NCBI GenBank assembly: GCA_019744975.1
Contig: JAIETP010000032.1
Location: forward strand, 1 to 56,668
DNA: 56,668 nucleotides
Source: Burkholderiales bacterium
Lineage (GTDB): Bacteria > Pseudomonadota > Gammaproteobacteria > Burkholderiales > SG8-41
Direction of reading: 5' to 3'
Part shown: positions 16,319 to 25,102 of the stretch, in pieces
How the letters are laid out: the number at the start of each line of letters is the position of its first letter
Position numbering within the stretch: position 1 is the stretch's first letter
Translations under genes and position numbers: made by a program
Notes under the pieces: generated by a model
What the model saw: only the letters and a program-made list of their open reading frames with translations
Database searches by the model: none
Told to the model about the DNA's origin: nothing

Positions 16319-16743
16319 GCAGCGCAGGCCGCGCGGATCGAATCCGGCAGCGGCACTGCCTTCTGCTGCGTCATGTCGTACCACACCAGCGTTGCGTAAC
16401 CCTCGGCGCACACTGCACCCGCCTCGACATGCCGCAACACGTAATGTGTCTGCAAGCTGCTGCGCCCCACGCGGCCGGCGTGCAGCGCCACTTCAACCGT
16501 CGCCGGGTAATCGAGGGGTCGGGTGTAATGGCAGGCGGCATTGAGCAGCACGATCACCGGATGCGGCGGCTGGGTCGGCAGCCCCATGCCGGACACCCAG
16601 CGCATGCGGGTTTCTTCCATGAAACGGAAATAACCGGTGTTGTTGACATGGCCCTCGGCGTCCATGTCGCCCCAGCGAACCGGAATCACCGTGGTGAATA
16701 CCGGCGCGCCGTGTGGCGCGTCATCGCTGACGACGCGAATCAT
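16315..16743 (-). CDS. Acyl-CoA thioesterase (4-hydroxybenzoyl-CoA thioesterase-type hotdog)
   Basis: A 142-residue hotdog-fold thioesterase. The signature VRWGDMDAEGHVNNTGYFRFMEE (residues about 22-44) contains the catalytic Asp of the 4HBT/YbgC type. It hydrolyses acyl-CoA thioesters; the chain or ring substrate is unknown. Its start is 24 bp beyond the CoA-transferase stop, and it overlaps the secreted protein gene by four bases, so CoA-transferase, thioesterase and propeller protein may share a transcript. Confidence 0.9.
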   Translation of the reverse strand: MIRVVSDDAPHGAPVFTTVIPVRWGDMDAEGHVNNTGYFRFMEETRMRWVSGMGLPTQPPHPVIVLLNAACHYTRPLDYPATVEVALHAGRVGRSSLQTHYVLRHVEAGAVCAEGYATLVWYDMTQQKAVPLPDSIRAACAA

Positions 16744-16767
16744 GCGGATGAATCAAACAATATTCCA

Positions 16768-17964
16768 TCAAACAACATTCCGCTTGTGCAGATCGGCAAT
16801 GTCGCCATCCCTGTACCCCAGCTCGCGCAAAATCTCGTCGGTATGCTGGCCGCAATCCGGGGTCACGCTGCGGATTTCATGCGGCGTACGCGACAGGCGG
16901 AACGGCTGGTTGACCAGCGCGACATCGCCCACACCGGGGATGGTGACCGGCACCGCCATCTGGTTGTACTGCACCTGCGGGTCGGCGAACACTTCATCCA
17001 TTTTGTAGATCGGGCCGCCGGCAACGCCACATTCCTCAAAACGCGCGGTCCAGTACGCCTTGTCCCTGGTCACCATCAGCGCCTGCAGTTCCTTGTTGAG
17101 CGCATCGCGGTTTTTGGAACGCGCCGCACGATCCTTGTACTCGGGTTTCTCGTTGAGGCCATCGGCGCCCAGCGCCTTGCACAGCCGGGCAAACATTTCG
17201 TTGTCGCCGGCAGCGATGTTCATGTAGCCGTCACTGGTCTGGAACACCCCCGTCGGGATCGAGGTCGGGTGGTTGTTGCCCGCCTGTTCCGGCACTTCGT
17301 GATCGACGGTCCAGCGCGCCGCCTGGAAATCGAGCATCGCGATCATCGCGTTGAGCAGTGACACTTCGATCCACTGGCCTTCGCCGGACTCTTCGCGCTC
17401 CAGCAGCGCGGTCATGATGCCCAGCGCGCAGTAAAGACCCGCGGCCGAATCGGAAATCGCGCTGCCGGCGCGCATCGGGCCGCGACCCGGCTCGCCGGTG
17501 ATCGCCATCAGCCCGCCCATGCCCTGGGTGACCTGGTCGAAACCCGGGCGTTTGGCATAAGGACCGCTCTGGCCGAAACCGGAAATGCTGGCGAGGATGA
17601 TCTTTTTGTTGACCTTTTTCAGTGACTCGTAATCGATCTTGAGGCGGAATTTGACGTCGGGCCGGTAGTTTTCGGCGACCACGTCGGAGCGTTCGACCAG
17701 CTGGTTGAAAATCTTCAAGCCGTAGGCATCTTTCAGGTTCAGCGTGAAGCCACGCTTGTTGCGATGCAGGTTCTGGAAATCGGCACCGGTGCGTTTGCCG
17801 CCCCAGCCATCGGACAAGTTCAGCCCCGGCGGCGTTTCAATCTTGATCACATCAGCGCCCCAGTCGGCCAGTTGGCGCACGGCCGTCGGGCCGGAGCGCA
17901 CACGGGTCAGGTCGATCACGCGGAATCGGCTAAGCGGGCCACGGCGTTGCGTTGTTGCAGTCAT
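16768..17964 (-). CDS. CaiB/BaiF class III CoA-transferase
   Basis: A 398-residue family III CoA-transferase. The N-terminus has FRVIDLTRVRSGPTAVRQLADWGADVIKIE, typical of the family. The catalytic Asp lies in AISDSAAGLYCALGIM, and GQWIEVSLLNA is the usual central block. It moves CoA between acids without free energy input, for example in fatty or dicarboxylic acid activation. I chose ATG at 17964 because GGAGAAAG lies upstream; an in-frame ATG 27 bp earlier would contain that ribosome site. Confidence 0.92.
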   Translation of the reverse strand: MTATTQRRGPLSRFRVIDLTRVRSGPTAVRQLADWGADVIKIETPPGLNLSDGWGGKRTGADFQNLHRNKRGFTLNLKDAYGLKIFNQLVERSDVVAENYRPDVKFRLKIDYESLKKVNKKIILASISGFGQSGPYAKRPGFDQVTQGMGGLMAITGEPGRGPMRAGSAISDSAAGLYCALGIMTALLEREESGEGQWIEVSLLNAMIAMLDFQAARWTVDHEVPEQAGNNHPTSIPTGVFQTSDGYMNIAAGDNEMFARLCKALGADGLNEKPEYKDRAARSKNRDALNKELQALMVTRDKAYWTARFEECGVAGGPIYKMDEVFADPQVQYNQMAVPVTIPGVGDVALVNQPFRLSRTPHEIRSVTPDCGQHTDEILRELGYRDGDIADLHKRNVV

Positions 17965-18142
17965 CGTTTTATCTTTCTCCAAACCATTCAATAAACAAGC
18001 ACTTATTTTTCAACCTTATTTTCCAAACTTCCCAGCTGCTGCGCTGCATCGGACAATGTCAGCGAGCTCAGACCCCCGAGTTTCGCACAAAATGCCCGCA
18101 CTTTCCCCGGGTCGCCCCCCAGCGTGATATAAGAATCGGGCC

Positions 18143-19633
18143 ATGAATGCCCCCGCCCACGTCATGCCTGTTGATGCCGAACGCCAGCGCGCGGTCTGCG
18201 CGGCCCTGCGTGCATTCATGCCGGAACACAGCGTACTGTTCGAACGCGAGGACGTGACGCCGTACGAATGTGATGGCCTGTCAGCCTATCGCCAAGTGCC
18301 GATGGTGGTGGCGCTGCCCGAAAACGAACAACAGGTCTGCGCCATCCTCGAAGCCTGCCATGCCTTGCAGGTGCCAGTGGTGGCTCGCGGCGCCGGCACC
18401 GGACTCTCCGGCGGTGCGCTGCCGATGGGCAATGGCGTACTGCTGTCGCTGGCCAAGCTGATGAAAATCCTCGCCATTGATCCGCTGGCACGCACCGCGC
18501 GTGTGCAACCCGGCGTGCGCAACCTGGCGATCTCCGAAGCCGCAGCACCACTGGGACTTTATTACGCGCCGGATCCGTCAAGCCAGATCGCCTGCTCCAT
18601 CGGCGGCAACATCGCCGAAAATTCCGGCGGCGTACACTGCCTGAAATACGGCCTGACGGTGCACAACATCCTCAAGCTCCGTGTCGCCACCATTGAAGGC
18701 GACATCATCGAATTGGGCGGTGGCGGACTCGATGCCGCGGGTTACGACCTGATGGCGCTGATGACCGGCTCCGAAGGCCTGCTCGGCGTGGTCACCGAAA
18801 TCACCGTGAAGCTGCTGCCACGTCCGGAATCGGCACAGGTGGTGCTGGCCGCCTTTGACGACGTCGGCAATGCCGGCCAGGCGGTCGCCAACGTGATCGC
18901 CGCCGGCATCATCCCCGCCGGCATGGAAATGATGGACCAGCCGGCCACACTCGCCGTCGAACCCTTTGTCAACGCCGGTTACCCGACCGACGCCGCGGGC
19001 ATCCTGCTGGTCGAATCCGACGGCACCCACGAAGAAGTCGCCGACGAAATCCGCCGCATCGAAGACATCATGACGCAAAGCGGCGCGCATATCGTGCGTA
19101 CTTCGCGCGATGAAACCGAACGGCTGAAGCTCTGGGCCGGGCGCAAGGCGGCGTTCCCTGCAGTCGGCCGGCTGTCGCCTGACTATTACTGCATGGACGG
19201 TACCATTCCGCGGAAACGCCTCGCCGAAGTGCTGCGCGGCATCGCGGCGATGGAAAAAAAATACGATCTGCGCTGCGCCAATGTGTTCCATGCCGGCGAC
19301 GGCAACCTGCATCCGCTGATCCTGTATGACGCCAATGATGCCGGCCAGCTCAAACGTGCCGAGGACTTCGGCGCTGAAATCCTCAAACTCTGCATCGACG
19401 TCGGCGGCACCATCACCGGTGAACACGGCGTCGGCGTCGAAAAAATCGATTCCATGTGCGTACAATTCAAAAGCGCTGAACTGGAAACCTTCCATGCGCT
19501 GAAACACGCTTTTGATGAACCGGGCCTGCTCAATCCCGGCAAGGCGGTACCGACGCTGCACCGCTGCGCCGAGTTCGGCCGCATGCATGTCCATGCCGGC
19601 ACGGAAAAATTCCCGGATATTCCGCGGTTCTGA
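18143..19633 (+). CDS. glcD: Glycolate oxidase subunit GlcD (FAD-linked oxidase)
   Basis: A 496-residue FAD-linked oxidase. The PCMH-type FAD site is VVARGAGTGLSGGALP (about residues 73-88). The C-terminal FAD-oxidase domain carries NVFHAGDGNLHPLILYD and GGTITGEHGVGVEK. GlcD is the catalytic subunit oxidising glycolate to glyoxylate within the membrane-associated GlcDEF complex. The stop overlaps the glcE start (TGATG), indicating translational coupling. D-lactate dehydrogenase subunits look similar, but the D-E-F gene order supports glycolate oxidase. Confidence 0.93.
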   Translation: MNAPAHVMPVDAERQRAVCAALRAFMPEHSVLFEREDVTPYECDGLSAYRQVPMVVALPENEQQVCAILEACHALQVPVVARGAGTGLSGGALPMGNGVLLSLAKLMKILAIDPLARTARVQPGVRNLAISEAAAPLGLYYAPDPSSQIACSIGGNIAENSGGVHCLKYGLTVHNILKLRVATIEGDIIELGGGGLDAAGYDLMALMTGSEGLLGVVTEITVKLLPRPESAQVVLAAFDDVGNAGQAVANVIAAGIIPAGMEMMDQPATLAVEPFVNAGYPTDAAGILLVESDGTHEEVADEIRRIEDIMTQSGAHIVRTSRDETERLKLWAGRKAAFPAVGRLSPDYYCMDGTIPRKRLAEVLRGIAAMEKKYDLRCANVFHAGDGNLHPLILYDANDAGQLKRAEDFGAEILKLCIDVGGTITGEHGVGVEKIDSMCVQFKSAELETFHALKHAFDEPGLLNPGKAVPTLHRCAEFGRMHVHAGTEKFPDIPRF

Positions 19634-20694
19634 TGGCTGACGACCTGATCCAAAAGTTCGCGGACGCGATCCGCGCCGCAGCCGACGCCAAACGGCCGCT
19701 GCGCATTTGTGGTGGTGGCAGCAAGGCGTTTTACGGCAACCACTCCACTGGTGACGATCTCGACGTCACCGCCTGCCGCGGCATCATCAATTACGAACCG
19801 ACGGAACTGGTCATCACCGCCCGCGCCGGCACGCCGCTGGCCGATATTGAAGCGGCGATGCGCGACAAAGGTCAGATGCTCGGTTTCGAACCACCACACT
19901 TCGGCGGTGGCGCGACCCTGGGCGGCTGCATCGCGGCGGGACTCTCGGGGCCACGCCGCGCTTATGCCGGATCCGTGCGCGACTTCGTGCTGGGTGTGCG
20001 CATGCTCGACGGCCGCGGCAGCGACCTCGCCTTCGGTGGTCAGGTGATGAAAAACGTCGCCGGTTACGATGTGTCGCGTCTGATCACCGGATCAATGGGC
20101 ACGCTCGGTGTGATTCTTGAAGTTTCATTAAAGGCGCTGCCGCTGCCGCCCGCCGAGCTGACCTTGAGCTGCGAACAATCCCGCGGCGAGGCCATCGCAC
20201 TGATGAATGCCTGGGCCGGCAAACCATTGCCGATCACCGGCACCTGCCATGTGCAGAAACGACTGTATGTACGGCTCGCCGGCGCGGCATCAGCGGTCAA
20301 AGCCGCCGCCCAAAAAATCGGCGGCGAGGAACTCACCAATGCCGCCGAGTTCTGGCGCAATGTGCGCGATCACAACGACTTGTTTTTTTCCGGAGTCAGG
20401 CCGACCTGGCGGATTTCGCTGCCATCGACGGCCGCGGAACTGGAGCTTTCAGGCCCGCAACTGGTCGAGTGGGGCGGCGCCTTGCGCTGGCTCAAGTCAG
20501 ACGACAATGCAGCGGCCGTGCGTGAGGCTGCGCGCAAGGCCGGCGGCCATGCCACGCTGTTCCGCCGCGGCGCTCCTGACATCAGCGTATTTCACCCCTT
20601 GCCGGAAACCATGATGCAATTGCATCGGCGCATCAAGCAGGCGATGGATCCGGCAGGGATTTTGAATCCTGGGAAGATGTATAAAGAACTTTGA
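19633..20694 (+). CDS. glcE: Glycolate oxidase subunit GlcE
   Basis: A 353-residue FAD-binding subunit. RICGGGSKAFYG and the later GGGATLGGCIAAGLSGPRRAYAG form the FAD-binding region. FGGQVMKNVAGYDVSRLITGSMGTLGVILE is characteristic of GlcE and GlcD homologues. It ends with MDPAGILNPGKMYKEL. It works with GlcD and the iron-sulfur subunit GlcF. A hairpin repeat of GATTAGGT units occupies the 90 bp between it and glcF, unusual inside this operon. Confidence 0.93.
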   Translation: MADDLIQKFADAIRAAADAKRPLRICGGGSKAFYGNHSTGDDLDVTACRGIINYEPTELVITARAGTPLADIEAAMRDKGQMLGFEPPHFGGGATLGGCIAAGLSGPRRAYAGSVRDFVLGVRMLDGRGSDLAFGGQVMKNVAGYDVSRLITGSMGTLGVILEVSLKALPLPPAELTLSCEQSRGEAIALMNAWAGKPLPITGTCHVQKRLYVRLAGAASAVKAAAQKIGGEELTNAAEFWRNVRDHNDLFFSGVRPTWRISLPSTAAELELSGPQLVEWGGALRWLKSDDNAAAVREAARKAGGHATLFRRGAPDISVFHPLPETMMQLHRRIKQAMDPAGILNPGKMYKEL

Positions 20695-20698
20695 GAAC

Positions 20699-20777
20699 GG
20701 TGATTAAGTGATTAGGTGATTAAGTAATTGGCGCGTTGCGCGGAGACCTAATCACCCAATCACCTAATCACCTAATC
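20699..20777. repeat. Inverted array of TGATTAGG tandem units (family D) within glcEF
   Basis: The left arm (20699-20729) has four roughly 8-bp TGATTAAG/TGATTAGG units. The right arm (20747-20777) has the reverse-complement units CCTAATCA. A spacer of about 17 bp includes GCGCGTTGCGCG. The transcript would form a long stem in the glcE-glcF gap, just before the GlcF start. Confidence 0.88.
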
Positions 20778-20784
20778 GCCAAAA

Positions 20785-22017
20785 ATGCAGACCAAACTCG
20801 CCGATTTCATCAAAGACACACCGCAGGGCCGCGAAGCCGAAGCGATCCTGCGCAAATGTGTGCATTGCGGTTTTTGCACCGCGACCTGCCCGACTTATCA
20901 ATTGCTCGGCGACGAACTCGACGGACCGCGCGGGCGCATTTACCTGATGAAGCAGGTGCTGGAAGGCGAAGCCGCCACCGCAAAAACACAGCTGCACCTC
21001 GACCGCTGCCTGACCTGCCGCGCCTGCGAAACCACCTGCCCTTCGGGCGTGCATTACAGCCGGCTGCTCGACATCGGTCGTGCGATCGTTGCCAGACAGG
21101 TGCCGCGCAGCGGCATGGCAAAACTGCAGCGTCAGGCCCTGGCCGCAGTCATCCCGCGCCCCGCGCTGTTCAATCCGCTGCTCGCCGTCGGCCGCATCGC
21201 GCGCAACCTGCTGCCCAGGGTGCTCGATGATGTGGTGCCCGACCAGCCGGCGCGTGCCCGCCCCTGGCCTGTCGGCGGCCATACCCGGCGCATGCTGGTA
21301 CTCGAAGGCTGCGTGCAACCCGCGCTGTCACCGGCGACCAATGCCGCGGCGGCACGTGTGCTCGACAAACTCGGCATTTCACTGGTACGCGCGCCGAATG
21401 CCGGCTGCTGCGGGGCCGTGGCTTTTCATCTCGATGAACAGGAACGCGCACTCGATGCGATGCGCCACAATATCGACGCCTGGTGGCCGTATGTCGAACA
21501 GGGTGCGGAAGCATTGATCTTCACCGCCAGCGGCTGCGGCGTGATGATCACCGACTACGGCCACTTGCTCGCCCACGATCCCGCCTATGCCGAACGCGCG
21601 AAACGCATCTCGGCGCTGGCCTGCGATCTGGGCAGCGTCATCGAAAAACAAAAAGAACAATTAAATCAAATACTTAAGAATAATCGCCCGAGTGGAACAT
21701 TTGTTTTCCATCCGCCCTGCACGCTGCAGCACGGATTAAAACTCAAAGGCCGCACCGAAGCGCTGCTCGCGGAACTGGGATTCGATCTCGCGCCATTTGC
21801 CGACGCGCATCTGTGCTGCGGTTCTGCCGGCACCTACTCGATGTTGCAGCCGGAAATCTCGGCGCAGCTCAAAAACAACAAGATCAAATCACTCACTGCA
21901 TCATCTCCCGCGCAAATCCTCACCGCGAATATCGGCTGCCAGACCCATCTGCAATCGGCGACCGCATTGCCGGTGCGGCACTGGATCGAAGCGGTGGATG
22001 ATTTGCTGGGCAATTAA
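20785..22017 (+). CDS. glcF: Glycolate oxidase iron-sulfur subunit GlcF
   Basis: A 410-residue protein. Two 4Fe-4S motifs lie near the N-terminus: CVHCGFCTATCP (residues about 28-39) and CLTCRACETTCPSG (about 75-88). Two CCG-type domains follow, seen at NAGCCGAVAFHLD and CCGSAGTYSM. It passes electrons from the GlcDE flavins to the respiratory chain. The ATG has no strong ribosome site, because the repeat array occupies the gap. Translation might depend on that structure. Confidence 0.93.
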   Translation: MQTKLADFIKDTPQGREAEAILRKCVHCGFCTATCPTYQLLGDELDGPRGRIYLMKQVLEGEAATAKTQLHLDRCLTCRACETTCPSGVHYSRLLDIGRAIVARQVPRSGMAKLQRQALAAVIPRPALFNPLLAVGRIARNLLPRVLDDVVPDQPARARPWPVGGHTRRMLVLEGCVQPALSPATNAAAARVLDKLGISLVRAPNAGCCGAVAFHLDEQERALDAMRHNIDAWWPYVEQGAEALIFTASGCGVMITDYGHLLAHDPAYAERAKRISALACDLGSVIEKQKEQLNQILKNNRPSGTFVFHPPCTLQHGLKLKGRTEALLAELGFDLAPFADAHLCCGSAGTYSMLQPEISAQLKNNKIKSLTASSPAQILTANIGCQTHLQSATALPVRHWIEAVDDLLGN

Positions 22018-22040
22018 ACAGCCCCAGCCCGCATTTCAGG

Positions 22041-22155
22041 CTCTTGTACTTTTGCCGACATCGGCGTACCCTCCGCTGCGACGGTGGAGAGCCGCACAAA
22101 AACAATTCAGGTACAGCTCTTGTACTTTTTGTGACAGAAGCGTACTCTCCGCTGC
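22041..22155. promoter_or_regulatory. Pair of 39-bp direct repeats upstream of an orphan DNA methyltransferase
   Basis: Copies at 22041-22079 and 22117-22155 match at 32 of 39 positions. Both start CTCTTGTACTTTT and end CTCCGCTGC, with GCGTAC inside. GTAC occurs five times in about 100 bp. The second copy ends 27 bp before the methyltransferase ATG, so the pair lies where an operator or methylation-sensitive promoter would be. Regulatory function is inference from position and duplication. Confidence 0.6.
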
Positions 22156-22182
22156 AATTCATTCAGCACAGGAGATTACGCC

Positions 22183-23412
22183 ATGGTCGCTGTTGCATCC
22201 GTCACTGCCTACGATCTGGCCGTCAGCGCGCCGCAAAAACGCGCCAAATCCGGCCAGCCGCAGCGCCGCATCAACGGCGTTCCCGTCTATGAGCAGGAGT
22301 TCTGGACCAGCAAACAGCGCCAGGCCAATCCGCTGCATGAAGTGTCGTACCGCGGCTGTTTCAAGCCGCAGCTGCCCGCCTACTTCATCGACCGCCTGAG
22401 CAAACCCGGCGATTTCATTTACGACCCGTTCAGCGGCCGCGGCACCACGGCCATCGAAGCCGCGCTGATGGGGCGCAATGTCATCGCCAACGACGTCAAT
22501 CCGCTGTCCGCGATCCTGACCCGGCCGCGGCTGCAGGTGCCGCTGATCGCCGCGATTGATGTGCGGCTGCGCGCGATCAAGATGACGGAAAAACGCAAAA
22601 ACGACATCGACCTGTCGATGTTCTACCACCCCGACACCGAACGCGAACTGCTGAACCTGCGCGCCTGGCTCGCCGACCGGCGCGCGAGCTGCATGGAAGA
22701 TGACGCCGACCGCTGGATCCGCATGGTCGCGACCAACCGGCTGACCGGCCACTCGCCGGGATTTTTCTCCGCCTACACCCTGCCGCCCAACCAGGCGGTG
22801 TCTCCGGAGAGCCAGGTCAAGATCAATGAAAAAACCGGCAAGGCGCCCGAGTACCGCAACGTGCGCGAACTGATCCTGCGCAAATCCATGCAATTGCAGA
22901 GCGACATCAATGCCGCGGCGCGCTGGCGCCTGCAACAGGCGGCGGCACAGGCAAAATTCCTGCAGGGCTCCGCCGCGCATACGGCCAGCCTCCCGGACGA
23001 CAGCGTACAACTGACCGTGACTTCACCGCCGTTCCTGAACGTGGTGCAGTATGCGAAAGACAACTGGCTGCGCTGCTGGTTCAACGACCTCGACGCCGAG
23101 GAAATCGGCGCCGGCATCACCATGGCCACCAGCATCAACGACTGGTCGGCGGTGATGCAGGACGTGCTGCACGAGTTGTACCGGATCACGCGGCCCAAAG
23201 GCTGGGTCGCCTTCGAGGTCGGCGAAGTACAGCGCGGCACGGTCAATCTGGATGAAGCCGTGCTGCCGCTGGCCGCCGGCGCCGGATTCCGCTGCGAAGC
23301 CATCCTGATCAACACCCAGAAATTCACCAAGACCTCGAACATCTGGGGCATCGGCAACAACGAACGCGGCACCAACAGCAACCGCATTGTGATGCTGCAA
23401 AAGCCGGCGTGA
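22183..23412 (+). CDS. Orphan DNA methyltransferase (probable N4-cytosine or N6-adenine type)
   Basis: A 409-residue methyltransferase. The SAM-binding motif I is DPFSGRGTTAIEAALMG (residues 81-97), and the catalytic motif IV is TSPPF at 280-284. A TSPPY/F-type motif is more common in N4-cytosine enzymes. Motif I precedes motif IV here, the reverse of the usual beta-class order. GGAG lies 7-10 bp before the ATG. No restriction enzyme or Vsr gene is adjacent, so it is an orphan by context. The paired direct repeats upstream may control it. Confidence 0.85.
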   Translation: MVAVASVTAYDLAVSAPQKRAKSGQPQRRINGVPVYEQEFWTSKQRQANPLHEVSYRGCFKPQLPAYFIDRLSKPGDFIYDPFSGRGTTAIEAALMGRNVIANDVNPLSAILTRPRLQVPLIAAIDVRLRAIKMTEKRKNDIDLSMFYHPDTERELLNLRAWLADRRASCMEDDADRWIRMVATNRLTGHSPGFFSAYTLPPNQAVSPESQVKINEKTGKAPEYRNVRELILRKSMQLQSDINAAARWRLQQAAAQAKFLQGSAAHTASLPDDSVQLTVTSPPFLNVVQYAKDNWLRCWFNDLDAEEIGAGITMATSINDWSAVMQDVLHELYRITRPKGWVAFEVGEVQRGTVNLDEAVLPLAAGAGFRCEAILINTQKFTKTSNIWGIGNNERGTNSNRIVMLQKPA

Positions 23413-23456
23413 AGGCATAAGATTGGGCCGCAACCCGATATCCGAAGGAGCAGCCC

Positions 23457-23846
23457 ATGTTTGATCCCGTCTCCGTCCCTTTTGGCGCCAAGATGCTGTT
23501 CAACACCGTCAAACTCAAGCCCGGCGTCAATTTCGACGACGTCGAACTGGCACTGGGGGAGATGTGCAATGTCGTCAAAAACACCTACGGCGGCGACAAG
23601 GGCGGCTTCATTGCCGGACAGGTATTCCGCTTTTCGGGATTTGTCTCCGACGAAGGCTCACTGAATGTCGCAGGCGCCGTCGACAACCATGTCGCCATCG
23701 TCACCTACTGGCGATCGTTCGAAGAACATGAAAAATCCCACGCCGACGCGGCATTCAGGGACAAGTTCGAGGCGCTGGGCAAGCTGTGCACCGACAGCAA
23801 GGAACTCGGTTACGAAATGTTATGGCAGGGCACCGCGGAATCCTGA
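23457..23846 (+). CDS. Small conserved-looking protein, possible dimeric alpha/beta barrel
   Basis: A 129-residue soluble protein that I cannot name with confidence. It starts MFDPVSVPFGAKMLFNTV after an AAGGAG ribosome site. The pattern of KPGVNFDDVELALGEMC, VAIVTYWRSFEEHEKSHAD and FRDKFEALGKLC is what one sees in antibiotic-biosynthesis-monooxygenase-like or EthD-like dimeric alpha/beta barrels, where a short hydrophobic strand precedes a W and a helix of a length typical for that fold. No catalytic residue can be named. It lies between the orphan methyltransferase and a MITE-like element. Confidence 0.6.
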   Translation: MFDPVSVPFGAKMLFNTVKLKPGVNFDDVELALGEMCNVVKNTYGGDKGGFIAGQVFRFSGFVSDEGSLNVAGAVDNHVAIVTYWRSFEEHEKSHADAAFRDKFEALGKLCTDSKELGYEMLWQGTAES

Positions 23847-23868
23847 TTCCGGCGCAACCCTGGCCGGC

Positions 23869-24042
23869 TAGCAGTTTGTTGAAATTCTCGAAATTAATGA
23901 TATTCGCTGTCGCACAAGATTTTTCGACTCTCGTTTAATCAACGACTTGCACGCGTATGCGCTTGGTCGCTACGCGCCCCGAAGGAAGTCCCCTTGGGGG
24001 GCTCCCCACGCGCTCGCGCATCACTTTTTCAACGGACTGCTA
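23869..24042. mobile_element. Small TIR-bounded (MITE-like) element, copy 2, 174 bp
   Basis: Terminal inverted repeats are TAGCAGTTTGTTGAAA at the left and TTTCAACGGACTGCTA at the right (14 of 16 pairing). Internally it repeats the sequence of copy 1 (13769-13915) in the opposite orientation, plus an extra C/G-rich hairpin around 23975-24006. Its right end, CTA at 24040-24042, is the stop codon of the minus-strand dioxygenase gene. Confidence 0.85.
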
Positions 24043-24915
24043 GTACACCATCCCCGCCGCCGCTTCTTTCGGCAGATCCTTCTCCGCATCGTCCAGCTGT
24101 TCGTAAAAGGATTCGATGTAGGCCTTGAACGTGGTGTCGTGGCGCTGCATTTCGATTTCACCAAAATCCACCTGCGGCCGCGGCTGCAGGTCGAAGTGAT
24201 TGTATTCGTCCCTGCCGCGCAGCAGGCAGGCCGGCATGCGGCGTTTGCCGATATAACGCGTACGGGTCGGGATGTAGCTCAGCGCCAGGCCGATGCGCCG
24301 CTCGTCCGAACGGTTGGGCTGCGACTGGTGCACCACACAGGTGTGGTGAAAGGAAAACTGCCCCGGTTTGAGGATTGCACGATCAATCTGTGTCTGATCA
24401 AACCATTCGACGATGATCTGCCCCGCGGTATTGACGCTGTTCTTGATCACCCCGCTTTTCTGTCGAAGCTGGCCGCGGATATGGCTGCCGACGGCGAACT
24501 CCACCGGGCCGGCTTCGGCGGTGACGTTGCTTAACGCCACCCAGGCCGTGACATGGTCGTGCGGACGCAGGCCAAAATAGGTCGAGTCCTGGTGCCAGGC
24601 GGCGACGCCTTCGCTCTGCGGTTCCTTGATGAAAAATCGGCTGGTGTAGAGCAGGATGTCCGGGCCGAGCAGGTCTTCGACCGCGTCGAGAATCGCCGGT
24701 GTGCGCGCCAGCTCATCAATCCAGCGGCACATGAAATGCAGGTTGCCGCGGAATTTTTTGTCGATGGTCATCAGCGAACCGCCGAGATGCGCCTCGGTTT
24801 TGCGCAGCTCCTCGCGGTAACGCTCGACTTCGGCGGCAGTGAGTCCGTCCAGCGGATACAGATAGCCGTCGGCGCGAAAATCGCGGATCTGTGCAGTGCT
24901 CAGTTTTTTCGGCAA
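24040..24915 (-). CDS. Phytanoyl-CoA dioxygenase (PhyH) family protein
   Basis: A 291-residue Fe(II)/2-oxoglutarate dioxygenase-like protein. The iron-binding facial triad is visible as HQD at residues 108-110 (AAWHQDSTYFG) plus a distal His in SFHHTCVVHQS. GPVEFAVGSH is also typical of the family. I chose TTG at 24915 (MPKKLSTAQI) because GAGGAG lies about 8 bp upstream; a TTG 39 bp earlier is possible. The hydroxylated substrate is unknown. Its stop codon coincides with the end of a MITE-like element. Confidence 0.87.
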   Translation of the reverse strand: MPKKLSTAQIRDFRADGYLYPLDGLTAAEVERYREELRKTEAHLGGSLMTIDKKFRGNLHFMCRWIDELARTPAILDAVEDLLGPDILLYTSRFFIKEPQSEGVAAWHQDSTYFGLRPHDHVTAWVALSNVTAEAGPVEFAVGSHIRGQLRQKSGVIKNSVNTAGQIIVEWFDQTQIDRAILKPGQFSFHHTCVVHQSQPNRSDERRIGLALSYIPTRTRYIGKRRMPACLLRGRDEYNHFDLQPRPQVDFGEIEMQRHDTTFKAYIESFYEQLDDAEKDLPKEAAAGMVY

Positions 24916-24973
24916 GACCCTGCTCTCCTCAAGGCGCGAACCAGCAGCATTCAAAGCGAAAAATCACAATGCG

Positions 24974-24990
24974 GTCCCCGTTACGGGGAC
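24974..24990. other. Short perfect palindrome in the divergent gap
   Basis: GTCCCCG-TTA-CGGGGAC lies in the 187-bp gap between the divergent PhyH and MaoC genes. Position and symmetry fit a regulator-binding site or the foot of a leader hairpin. A TATAGAT sequence follows at about 25020. Confidence 0.35.
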
Positions 24991-25102
24991 GATTCATGGA
25001 GACGATTCACCATGCTAGTATAGATTACACAAAATACATCTACCTCACTTCATGCGGCAACCCGCGCAGCAGACGCGGATGGCACCGCGCCGGAACACCA
25101 TC

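Noticed and set aside
20699-20777. Tandem TGATTAGG units considered as a CRISPR array
   Set aside because: Units are only 8 bp without unique spacers, and the arms are inverted, so it is a hairpin repeat rather than CRISPR.
13769-24042. Composite transposon bounded by the two MITE-like copies
   Set aside because: The copies are inverted and 10 kb apart, but the interior holds ordinary chromosomal genes such as glcDEF and no transposase.
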